The notes: a model not told the origin generated them from the sequence alone. A DNA stretch of 7,406 nt from an uncultured Selenomonadales bacterium (GCA_946543495.1 CAMNLS010000057.1:1-7406); one strand, 5' to 3'. Positions 1 through 6,179 are shown, numbered from the stretch's first letter. Numbers and translations are program-made.

Positions 1-1995
1 GAGAATCGCCTTGCCGATTGATTTAAAGTTGTCGTCGAGGATAACAATTTCGCTCGCCTCTTTAGCAACTTCAGTGCCGCCGCCCATTGCAAAGCCGACG
101 TCAGCTTTCTTGAGCGCGGGCGAATCATTGACGCCGTCGCCTGTCATGCCAACGACTAAATTTAATTCCTGCGCTAAACGAACCAAGCGGCTTTTATCAG
201 TCGGCAGTGCACGCGCAATAACACGGAGCTTAGGAAGGTTGCGTTTAACTTCGTCGTCGCTCATTTCGTTAAGTTCGGTGCTCGTGATGACAATGGCGTC
301 GTCAATCTCAATCAAGCCCGCTTCCTTAGCAATCGCCTGCGCGGTCTCTTTTCTGTCGCCGGTAATCATGACGACTTGCACGCCCGCCGAATGAACTTGC
401 TCAATAGCTTTAATGGCGTCGGGTCTTACGTCGTCGCGGATACCGGTCACGCCCACGAACGTTAAGCCGCTGTCGGGAATGTTGCCGTCTTTAACTTCGC
501 CGTCGTAAGTGACAAGCGCAAGCGTTCTTATTGCACGATTGGCAAGCTCATCAATCTTAGCATTAATCGCGGCGGTGGACTTTAGCTCTTGACGCTGACC
601 GTTGCTGTCGTAGTAGTAGGAGCACTTATCAAGCAGACGTTCGGGCGCACCCTTTATCAACCAGAGATTGTAATCGCCGCTGACCTTCGCCATAGAATAT
701 TTCTTTGCACTGTCGAAAGGAACCGTGTCGCCGATTGTGACGTTAGGCGGAGTATCCTTGCCGATAAGGAAGCCGAGCAACGCCCTATCCGTCATGTTGC
801 CGCCGACAATCTTATCGCCCGTGATGACTGCGCCATTGTTAAAGCGAACACTCAACGAGACGAGCGATTGAATCTTCTTGCTTAGCTTGTCAAAGGTGTC
901 AGTAAAAGTCGCCGTGCCGTCAAGGAACGTGACAACCTCAAGCAAGCCTTTTGTAATCGTGCCAGTCTTATCGCTGAATAAAATGTTCAGACTGCCCGCC
1001 GTCTCAATGCCAGAGATTTTACGGACAAGGACATTGTCTTTAAGCATCTTGCCCATGTTCTGAGCGGAGACGATAGCAATCATCAGCGGCAAGCCTTCAG
1101 GCACCGCCATAACGATAATTATCACGGCGAGCATAACCGCTTCAACGAGACTGTTAAGGACGTTCATCCAATCGGAGCAGTAAGCCGCCATTAACGCGCC
1201 GTCGAAGTTATTTTGAATAACGATACGCTCGAACATGAACGCAATAGCAATCGCCACGCCGCCGATATAACCGAACTTTGAAATTTGGTTGGCAAGGTCG
1301 CCGAGCTTTAACTTAAGCGGGGTGTCGCGGTCTTCGTCTACTTGAAGTTCGCCTGCAATCTTACCGTAAACGGTATTATCGCCGAGCGTGACTGTCCTCA
1401 TTGTTGCGGAGCCGCCCGCCACGACTGCTGCGCGGAAGACTTTATGCGGGTTGAGGAAGTCCGTACTCTGCGCGGCTTCGGCGTCGTCAGCTTCATTAGG
1501 CGCGGGCGTCTTAGTCTCTTCCTTAGCCTCGCCGTTGAGGATTGATTGGTCAACTTGAATTGAGCCGTCGATAATCACGCCGTCAGCCGGAATCTTATCG
1601 CCCGTCTGCAAAAGGACGCAATCACCCATCGTTATATCGTTAATCGGAATTTCAGTGACAACGCCATTACGATAGACCTTGCACTTGATGAGCGACGCTT
1701 CGCCCTGCAACTTTTGGAACGCGCTTTCGTTCTTGTATTCGGAGAAAGTCGACACAAGCGTTGCCAGCAAAACCGCCATAGCTATGCCGACTGACTCATA
1801 CCATTCCGCCTTGCCCATGAACGCAAAAAACACATTGAGCACCAGCGCGAAGAGTAAGATTTTTATTATTGGGTCGTCGAAATTTCCCTTAAGCTTGTCC
1901 CAGAAACCTTCGCGCGCTTGTTCGGTTATCGAGTTGTCGCCGAACTTCGCCTTAGCCTCTTGAACTTGCGCATCAGTTAAACCTGTTATCTTCAA
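1..1995 (-). CDS. Calcium-type P-type ATPase (P2 class, PMCA-like), 3' end outside window
   Basis: Partial cation pump, 665 codons visible, that should use ATP to move Ca2+ out across the cytoplasmic membrane. The start is a TTG at 1995, 6 bases after a perfect GGAGGT; the resulting N-terminus (KITGLTDAQVQEAKAKFG) fits the cation-ATPase N-terminal domain. In order: membrane helices M1/M2 near residues 44-84; actuator domain with NGE at 154-156 where TGE is usual; M3 near 245-262; M4 ending in PEGLP at 299-303, the calcium-site motif; phosphorylated Asp342 in DKTGTIT; a KGAPE nucleotide-binding motif; and the hinge TGDGVND at 618-624. The frame leaves the window shortly after an AKEAS segment, so about the last quarter (M5-M10) is missing. 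It follows the nucleosidase gene by 15 bases and is probably the distal gene of the TerD cluster. Class is secure; Ca2+ rather than another cation is inferred from PEGLP and overall resemblance. Confidence 0.93.
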   Translation of the reverse strand, partial: MKITGLTDAQVQEAKAKFGDNSITEQAREGFWDKLKGNFDDPIIKILLFALVLNVFFAFMGKAEWYESVGIAMAVLLATLVSTFSEYKNESAFQKLQGEASLIKCKVYRNGVVTEIPINDITMGDCVLLQTGDKIPADGVIIDGSIQVDQSILNGEAKEETKTPAPNEADDAEAAQSTDFLNPHKVFRAAVVAGGSATMRTVTLGDNTVYGKIAGELQVDEDRDTPLKLKLGDLANQISKFGYIGGVAIAIAFMFERIVIQNNFDGALMAAYCSDWMNVLNSLVEAVMLAVIIIVMAVPEGLPLMIAIVSAQNMGKMLKDNVLVRKISGIETAGSLNILFSDKTGTITKGLLEVVTFLDGTATFTDTFDKLSKKIQSLVSLSVRFNNGAVITGDKIVGGNMTDRALLGFLIGKDTPPNVTIGDTVPFDSAKKYSMAKVSGDYNLWLIKGAPERLLDKCSYYYDSNGQRQELKSTAAINAKIDELANRAIRTLALVTYDGEVKDGNIPDSGLTFVGVTGIRDDVRPDAIKAIEQVHSAGVQVVMITGDRKETAQAIAKEAGLIEIDDAIVITSTELNEMSDDEVKRNLPKLRVIARALPTDKSRLVRLAQELNLVVGMTGDGVNDSPALKKADVGFAMGGGTEVAKEASEIVILDDNFKSIGKAIL

Positions 1996-2001
1996 ATTGA
2001 T

Positions 2002-2007
2002 ACCTCC
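2002..2007 (-). promoter_or_regulatory. Ribosome binding site of the P-type ATPase
   Basis: The - strand reads GGAGGT here, with six bases (ATCAAT) before a TTG codon at 1995. No ATG or GTG lies in frame at a sensible distance, so this site fixes the TTG start. It fits almost wholly inside the 15-base gap after the nucleosidase stop codon (2013-2011). Confidence 0.8.
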
Positions 2008-2010
2008 AAA

Positions 2011-2937
2011 TTATTTTTTCAGCACGTCGCGGATATATTCCTCAACGACGAGCAAAACGAAATCTTGACAGATTGTCGCGTTTTCGGGAACGTATCTGTC
2101 ATCGTGAAGAATGTTATCGGAGAGGACGCGAATTCCAATGAACGGGACGCCCGCGTTTTGACAAATCTGTGCGACGGCGTTGGTTTCCATTTCCTCGCAA
2201 CTTGAGCCGTATTTTTCGTGCAGGAAATTTATATAGTCGATGTTGTTAAGCCAAGCATTTGCTGTGGAAATTGTTCCAGACACCGCGTTAAATTCTTTGT
2301 GAGTGTTTGCGACTTTGAACGCGATATTAAAAAGCGTCGGGTCAGGGAAATATTCTATGTAAGCTTGAAACTTGCCGCTCGCCTCGTCGTAGGCGTAAGT
2401 GCCGATATTTTCCTGCTTGATAATGTCGGCAAGCCCGCCCGCCGCTGAGTAAGCAGTTTTAATCGCAACCCAATCGATAGTTTTCTCGCCGATGACTATA
2501 TCGCCAATCTTCAACGCCGAATCATGACCACCCGAAGTTCCTTGATTGATGACGGCAACGGGATTGAATTTCTTAATCGCCAGAGCCGTCGACGCCGCCG
2601 CATTTGCAAGACCTATTTCAGTTCGCACGACGACAACAGGATAATCCTTGTAAGTGCCCGCCACGAACAGATAATTCATCTCGCAATAAGCCACAGGATT
2701 TTTTAACGCCTTAATTAAAACTTCGGTCTCGGTATTCATTGCGCCTTCGACGATAATCGGACGCACGCGGCTTTTGTAATCGCCTTTAGCTTTAGGCAAT
2801 GTCGCGTAGAAATTTTCTATCAAATTGTTCAGCGGTTCCGCAGAGGCGTCAGAGTTGCCGGTCTGTTGAGTTTCAGCACTCGCAGGAACAGTCACCAATA
2901 ACAACGCCGCGATTAACAGCGCGAAAAATTTTTTCAT
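2011..2937 (-). CDS. Secreted MTA/SAH nucleosidase-like protein (PNP/UDP phosphorylase superfamily)
   Basis: Predicted N-ribosyl hydrolase of 308 residues related to 5'-methylthioadenosine/S-adenosylhomocysteine nucleosidase, which cleaves adenine from these nucleosides. The E. coli enzyme's catalytic residues can all be matched: Glu12 to Glu70 in GAMNTE, Met173-Glu174 to Met250-Glu251 in EEMETNA, and Arg193, Ser196, Asp197 to Arg270, Ser273, Asp274 in RVLSDN. Unlike the roughly 230-residue cytoplasmic enzymes, it begins with a clear signal peptide (MKKFF, a hydrophobic core, then ASA at 19-21) with cleavage likely after residue 21, and lacks a lipobox Cys. I chose ATG 2937, 10 bases after GAAGAGG; a TTG at 2946 is in frame but only 1 base from that site. 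The start is 1 base after the upstream TerD paralogue's stop, so translation is probably coupled. Exact substrate is unknown. Confidence 0.9.
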   Translation of the reverse strand: MKKFFALLIAALLLVTVPASAETQQTGNSDASAEPLNNLIENFYATLPKAKGDYKSRVRPIIVEGAMNTETEVLIKALKNPVAYCEMNYLFVAGTYKDYPVVVVRTEIGLANAAASTALAIKKFNPVAVINQGTSGGHDSALKIGDIVIGEKTIDWVAIKTAYSAAGGLADIIKQENIGTYAYDEASGKFQAYIEYFPDPTLFNIAFKVANTHKEFNAVSGTISTANAWLNNIDYINFLHEKYGSSCEEMETNAVAQICQNAGVPFIGIRVLSDNILHDDRYVPENATICQDFVLLVVEEYIRDVLKK

Positions 2938-2938
2938 C

Positions 2939-3538
2939 TTAGGCAAACCTCTTCGCCAAATCCTTTAAGCCGGTGTCCTTCGTGCCAGAGCCGATAGCAT
3001 TAAACTTCCACTCGTCGCCGCGCCTATAAACTTCGCCAGCAATCATCGAGAGCATATCAGTATAATCATCGCTGAGGTTGAAGCGGCAAAGTTCTTCGTT
3101 CGTGTCGGCGTCGACAATCCTAATGTAAGCGTTGCGAATCATGCCGAAATGTTGCTTGCGGCTCACGGCGTCATAAATGTTGACGACAAAAATCAATTTA
3201 TCGTAGCGGCTCGGCATTTCGTCGAGGTCAACAAAAATTTGCTCGTCGTCGCCGTCGCCCTCGCCGGTGAGATTGTCGCCCATGTGTTTTATCGCGCCGC
3301 TTCTGTGCTTGAGGTTGCGGAAGTACACTAAATCATCATTATCAACGAATTTTCCGCCCTGACAAACAAAAACAGAAGCGTCGCAATCGATGTTGGGTGT
3401 GCTACCGAAAAGCTTGCCGAAGAAGCCGCCCTTTTGCTCTGCCGCGTCCCAACCAAGCCCGACCATGAGTTTTGAAAGTTTTCTGCCGTCGGATTTCTTG
3501 AGCGATACCTTTTGTCCCTTTTGAAGATTGACTGCCAT
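2939..3538 (-). CDS. Divergent TerD-family protein (second paralogue)
   Basis: A 199-residue TerD-domain protein; this family is linked to tellurite resistance and general stress and binds Ca2+. Seen here: the N-terminal MAVNLQKGQKVSL strand, GLGWD at 27-31, the acidic IDCDAS at 50-55, DNDDLVYF, GDNLTGEGDGDDEQI at 87-101, NAYIRIV near 136-142 and the terminal EWKFNAIGSG. Compared with its neighbour it has about 11 extra residues after GGFFGKLFG (37-45), Cys in place of Leu within the DxDAS motif, and altered residues after the acidic loop, so it is not a simple recent copy. The frame stays open upstream to 3601, but that would translate through the hairpin; ATG 3538 has AAAGGA 9 bases ahead and matches the family start. 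It lies 78 bases after terD and 1 base before the nucleosidase gene. Its partner and exact role are unknown. Confidence 0.9.
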   Translation of the reverse strand: MAVNLQKGQKVSLKKSDGRKLSKLMVGLGWDAAEQKGGFFGKLFGSTPNIDCDASVFVCQGGKFVDNDDLVYFRNLKHRSGAIKHMGDNLTGEGDGDDEQIFVDLDEMPSRYDKLIFVVNIYDAVSRKQHFGMIRNAYIRIVDADTNEELCRFNLSDDYTDMLSMIAGEVYRRGDEWKFNAIGSGTKDTGLKDLAKRFA

Positions 3539-3560
3539 TTTAATTTTTCCTTTCATTAGC

Positions 3561-3599
3561 AAAAAGAAGCAGGGACTAGCAAAACTATTCCCTACTCCC
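3561..3599 (-). terminator. Terminator-like hairpin between the two TerD genes (possible attenuator)
   Basis: The - strand RNA can form a 15-pair stem. The left arm (3599-3585) reads GGGAGUAGGGAAUAG, the loop is UUUUG, and the right arm (3579-3565) reads CUAGUCCCUGCUUCU. There is one A-C mismatch and a few G-U pairs. A U-rich run (3568-3561) overlaps and follows the right arm. It starts 17 bases after the terD stop and ends before the next ribosome binding site. The shape is that of an intrinsic terminator. Because downstream genes follow closely without a clear new promoter, partial termination (a step down after terD) is the likeliest role. An mRNA-stabilising 3' hairpin is the alternative. 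Confidence 0.5.
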
Positions 3600-3616
3600 A
3601 AAAGTTTAATCTTTAA

Positions 3617-4195
3617 TTACACGTTGACGCCGTAGTTTTTGCCGAGCGAGGCTAATCCACCACTGAAGCCAGAGCCGATAGCGTTGAATTTCCATTCACC
3701 CTTATTGCGATAAAGTTCGCCGATAACAACCGCCGTCTCAATGGAGAAGTCCTCGCCGAGATCGTAGCGGATAAGTTCTTCGTTAGTGTCCTGATTGACG
3801 ACGCGGATAAAAGCGTTCTCAACTTGTCCGAAGTTCTGCTTGCGTTCTTCCGCTTCGTAAATGGTAACGGTGAAGTCAATCTTCTCGACGTTTGCAGGAA
3901 CCTTGCTAAGGTCGATTTTAATTTGCTCATCGTCGCCTTCGCCGGCACCGGTCAAGTTATCGCCGAGATGTTCGACGGAGCCGCTGACGTGCTTAAGATT
4001 GCCGTAGAAAACAAAATCATCATCGCTGTTGACTTTGCCGTCCGCGTTCAGCAGGAAAATCGATGCGTCGAGGTCGAAGTCCTTGCCGCCGTCATACTTG
4101 TTGGTATCCCAGCCGAGTCCGATTAAAATATTCTTCAAGCCGGGGTTTGTCTTTGTGAGGTCAACCTTCTGTCCTTTTTTCAAACTGATTGCCAT
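3617..4195 (-). CDS. terD: TerD-family calcium-binding stress protein
   Basis: A 192-residue canonical TerD-domain protein, close in form to Bacillus subtilis YceC/YceD. Visible motifs: the MAISLKKGQKVDLTKTNPGL start, GLGWDTNKYDGG at 26-37, DFDLDAS at 39-45, SDDDFVFY, GDNLTGAGEGDDEQI at 78-92, the QNFGQVENAFIRVVNQDTNEE segment region (about 120-140) and GEWKFNAIGSGFSGGL near 166-181. The Asp/Glu-rich loops are the calcium-binding positions known for the family. The protein has no signal peptide and should be cytoplasmic. ATG 4195 is preceded by AGGAGG 9 bases upstream; an in-frame extension to 4243 would run into the promoter -10 and is rejected. It is the first gene after the promoter at 4234-4262. 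Actual tellurite resistance is not implied; many TerD proteins serve other stresses. Confidence 0.95.
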   Translation of the reverse strand: MAISLKKGQKVDLTKTNPGLKNILIGLGWDTNKYDGGKDFDLDASIFLLNADGKVNSDDDFVFYGNLKHVSGSVEHLGDNLTGAGEGDDEQIKIDLSKVPANVEKIDFTVTIYEAEERKQNFGQVENAFIRVVNQDTNEELIRYDLGEDFSIETAVVIGELYRNKGEWKFNAIGSGFSGGLASLGKNYGVNV

Positions 4196-4204
4196 AAGAA
4201 TAAA

Positions 4205-4262
4205 CCTCCTAACAGTTTTTTTAAGCCGCGCATAATCTAACACAAGCTTAAAATAATTTCAA
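4205..4262 (-). promoter_or_regulatory. Promoter and ribosome binding site ahead of terD
   Basis: On the - strand TTGAAA (4262-4257), a 17-base spacer and TAGATT (4239-4234) form a plausible vegetative promoter (5 of 6 and 4 of 6 consensus matches). Transcription would begin near 4227, giving a short leader that holds AGGAGG at 4210-4205. Its position, in the 94-base gap after the two-helix membrane protein gene, would let the TerD cluster be expressed independently. No strong terminator is seen in this gap, so readthrough from the upstream gene pair is also possible. Confidence 0.5.
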
Positions 4263-4289
4263 GACTTAACCTTTAGTCAAAAAATTCTT

Positions 4290-4916
4290 TCAATCGTCGA
4301 GCGCGATGCGTATGGCAGAAATTTCTTGAGCCGTGAATAAACCTTCGGGCGATTCGCGAATCATTATGTCATGGAGCTTGAGCCGCAAACTTTCCAAATC
4401 TACGGGAGGCGTTGCCGCTTGAGCCGATAAGGTTATTGTGCGTGTCTGCGCGTCGATGTATCGTTGAGTTTTCTTTATGACTACGTCAACTCGTTCGCGA
4501 TTTTCCCTATCGAGTTCGTATGGCGGATTGAGCTGATGAATCTTTAGTTGTTCGTCAATCGATTCAAGCTCCAAATCCTTAAGTCGCAGATAAATTGCCT
4601 CCGCGTTAAAGTTTTGTGGCTCGGTCTTCTTCAAGCCGTCAAGGATATTGTGATAGAGTTGCCAGTTGCGGTCTAGGCGGTCGATGTCCTTTTGATAATC
4701 CGCATACCATTCGCCGAAAATTTTTTGTCGCTCTTGCAAGTCTTCAAGTTGTGTCCGCGTGATTTCCTGCTGAACTTGCCGCCCGTGAATGAAGGCACTT
4801 GCACCGAACACGATTAAAAGAAGCGTGCAGATTATCATAAAGGCTTTGCGCGTTGGCGAAAATTTATAGAGCACCACCAACGCAACGGCTGCCGCTACTA
4901 AGATTGCGTAAATCAT
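4290..4916 (-). CDS. Small membrane protein with two helices and a helical tail, function unknown
   Basis: I do not recognise this 208-residue protein. Two hydrophobic segments (about residues 2-17 and 25-43) are separated by a short positive stretch (KFSPTRK). They are followed by a charged, heptad-like region (about 46-128) rich in Glu, Gln, Lys, Leu and Asp that looks alpha-helical and possibly coiled-coil. A less regular C-terminal part follows, with a Pro-rich break near 169-172. Charge distribution suggests the tail is anchored to the cytoplasmic membrane, its side uncertain. The ATG overlaps the stop of the hydrolase gene (ATGA, 4916-4913) and has only a weak ribosome site (AAAGTGG), so translation is probably coupled. 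This tight pairing suggests the two products work together, perhaps at the membrane. It ends with TGA at 4292-4290. Confidence 0.8.
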   Translation of the reverse strand: MIYAILVAAAVALVVLYKFSPTRKAFMIICTLLLIVFGASAFIHGRQVQQEITRTQLEDLQERQKIFGEWYADYQKDIDRLDRNWQLYHNILDGLKKTEPQNFNAEAIYLRLKDLELESIDEQLKIHQLNPPYELDRENRERVDVVIKKTQRYIDAQTRTITLSAQAATPPVDLESLRLKLHDIMIRESPEGLFTAQEISAIRIALDD

Positions 4917-6040
4917 AGCTCAAACCACTTTGAAAAGTTCTGTTCGCCGTCGAAGTTTATCAGCTCGCCAATTTGCGGCGTCAACAGCGCGTAATTTTTT
5001 TCTGCGCTCGCGGCAAGCAAATCTTTATAAGGCTCGTTCCACATATGCCGGGCAAGCGCGAACTTCCCCGCGTGAATCGGCACAATCTTTTTAGCTTGAA
5101 TGTCCTCCGACGCCTGCGCAGTCTCACTCGGCAACATATGTATAGCGTGCCAAGCTGTATTGTATTGCCCGTTCTCCATGAAGGCTAAGTCAAAGCCGCC
5201 GAACTTCTTGCCGATGTCTTTAAAGTGATTGGCATAGCCGCCGTCGCCCGAACAAAAAATTTTCCGCGCAGGTGTCACGAAGGCAAACGCGCACCACTCT
5301 GTTGGATTCTGTGTGAACATACGTCCGGAAAAATGTTGGCTCGGTAAGATGTGCGCAGTCAGCCCGCGCCCAAAGTCAATCACGGAATCCCAATCCTCCT
5401 CAATAATCTTATCAACGTCGAAGCCCCATTGCTCAAAGTATTCGCCGACGCCCAAAGGACACAGCACGGTTTTAATCTTCGGCTTGAGCGCGATAATCGA
5501 CGAGTAGTCGAGATGATCCCAATGGTCATGAGTTATCGCCAACACGTCGAGCGGCGGGAAGTCGTTCGCTGAATAAATGTTGCTACCTTCCAACGCACGA
5601 TTAATAAAAAATATCGGCGAGGCATACGACGAGAAGACCGGGGCGAGCAAAATTTTTCGTCCGTCTAGTTGCAAGTAGATCGTTGAATGCCCCATCCAAA
5701 TTGCGCAATCGTCGTCGCCAAGAGAATTTAAATTCGTCTTGACTGTAGGGACGGGCACGGGCGGCACGAGTCCCGTCTTATCGCCGAATAAAAATTTCCA
5801 CGTCGCGACCAGTCGATTCTCTTTATCCTCAACGTCTTCCGCCATGACTTTAACGGGCGTCAAGCACTCGAAGTGATCTTGGAAGTAGTGCGGCGAGTTC
5901 AAAATTTTTTCGAGACGTGAACCCGTTGGCAACCTTCCGAACTCAGGACGATTGACGTAATAAAAAATTCCGCCGCCCGCCGCCAACGTCAAGCCCGCGC
6001 CTCCGATTAAAAGCTTCTGAATAAAATTTCTTCTGTTCAT
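4913..6040 (-). CDS. Exported metallo-beta-lactamase-fold hydrolase, NAPE-PLD-like
   Basis: A 375-residue zinc-dependent hydrolase of the metallo-beta-lactamase fold, in the subgroup that includes N-acyl-phosphatidylethanolamine phospholipase D. The metal motif is THDHWDH, with His171, His173, Asp175 and His176; His236, Asp266 (SGDGGY) and His323 (PIHAGKF) complete the usual ligands, with His301 as a further conserved His. Spacings match what I recall of human NAPE-PLD. One deviation: Ala133 stands in LLAPVFSSYASP where the fold normally has Asp (TDP). The N-terminus MNRRNFIQKLL plus a Gly/Ala-rich stretch and GGIFYY resembles a twin-arginine signal or signal anchor, so the enzyme likely acts outside the cytoplasm. 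ATG 6040 follows GAGGA by 4 bases. It overlaps the two-helix protein gene by 4 bases. The substrate is unknown; a phospholipid or phosphodiester is a family-based guess. Confidence 0.88.
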   Translation of the reverse strand: MNRRNFIQKLLIGGAGLTLAAGGGIFYYVNRPEFGRLPTGSRLEKILNSPHYFQDHFECLTPVKVMAEDVEDKENRLVATWKFLFGDKTGLVPPVPVPTVKTNLNSLGDDDCAIWMGHSTIYLQLDGRKILLAPVFSSYASPIFFINRALEGSNIYSANDFPPLDVLAITHDHWDHLDYSSIIALKPKIKTVLCPLGVGEYFEQWGFDVDKIIEEDWDSVIDFGRGLTAHILPSQHFSGRMFTQNPTEWCAFAFVTPARKIFCSGDGGYANHFKDIGKKFGGFDLAFMENGQYNTAWHAIHMLPSETAQASEDIQAKKIVPIHAGKFALARHMWNEPYKDLLAASAEKNYALLTPQIGELINFDGEQNFSKWFEL

Positions 6041-6061
6041 TGAGTCCTCACTTCCGCGTAA

Positions 6062-6090
6062 AATATATCAGTTGAAAATTTTTTTGGCAA
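6062..6090 (-). promoter_or_regulatory. Promoter for the hydrolase/two-helix protein pair
   Basis: On the - strand TTGCCA (6090-6085), a 17-base spacer and TATATT (6067-6062) match the vegetative consensus at 4 of 6 and 5 of 6 positions. The start of transcription would be near 6055, leaving a leader of about 15 bases that contains GAGGA (6049-6045) before the ATG at 6040. The spacer holds an A/T tract directly next to the -35 box. Confidence 0.6.
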
Positions 6091-6129
6091 GGCGCAAGGG
6101 GAATCATAATTTTTGTTGAAAGGAACGTT

Positions 6130-6156
6130 GATAACTTTTATCCTTCAAGGTTGAAG
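6130..6156. promoter_or_regulatory. Two abutting inverted repeats overlapping the flgB -35 box
   Basis: Two small palindromes sit end to end. The first is GATAA-CTT-TTATC (6130-6142). The second is CTTCAA-GG-TTGAAG (6143-6156), whose right arm is the -35 hexamer of the flgB promoter. Their position between the divergent promoters would suit a dimeric DNA-binding regulator of flgB, or of both directions. The repeats are short, and chance cannot be excluded without comparing related genomes. Confidence 0.35.
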
Positions 6157-6179
6157 AAAATTTTTTTATGGTGTACAAT
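6151..6179 (+). promoter_or_regulatory. Promoter of the flgB operon
   Basis: TTGAAG (6151-6156), a 17-base spacer and TACAAT (6174-6179) form a good vegetative-type promoter (4 of 6 and 5 of 6 matches). Transcription would begin near 6186, about 48 bases before the GTG chosen for flgB. No motif of the flagellar sigma-28 type was seen near it. The spacer carries the same AAAATTTTTTT tract found in the opposing promoter. Confidence 0.6.

Noticed and set aside
11..1963. Several open frames of 60-130 codons on the + strand opposite the ATPase
   Set aside because: They lie antisense to a continuous 665-codon reading frame with complete P-type ATPase motifs, lack good ribosome sites and resemble no family.
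3539..3601. Upstream in-frame extension of the second TerD protein
   Set aside because: It would add 21 residues encoded by the hairpin region, has no ribosome site, and TerD proteins start at MAV/MAI.
3652..4235. Open frames of 68-100 codons overlapping terD on both strands
   Set aside because: Shadow frames of the conserved TerD coding sequence, with no independent support.
4196..4243. Upstream in-frame extension of the first TerD protein
   Set aside because: It covers the AGGAGG site and part of the predicted -10 box, and adds residues not found in the family.
4247..4263. AT-rich hairpin (CTTGAAA-TTA-TTTTAAG on the - strand) as a terminator
   Set aside because: The stem is short and AT-rich with one G-U pair and no U-run after it, and it overlaps the -35 box of the terD promoter.
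4252..4280. Alternative terD promoter with TTGACT as -35
   Set aside because: At 17-18 base spacing the -10 would be ATTATT or TTATTT, poorer than the TTGAAA-N17-TAGATT pair downstream.
6116..6144. Second + strand promoter TTGAAA-N17-TATCCT upstream of flgB
   Set aside because: The -10 matches poorly, and a better promoter lies 35 bases downstream.
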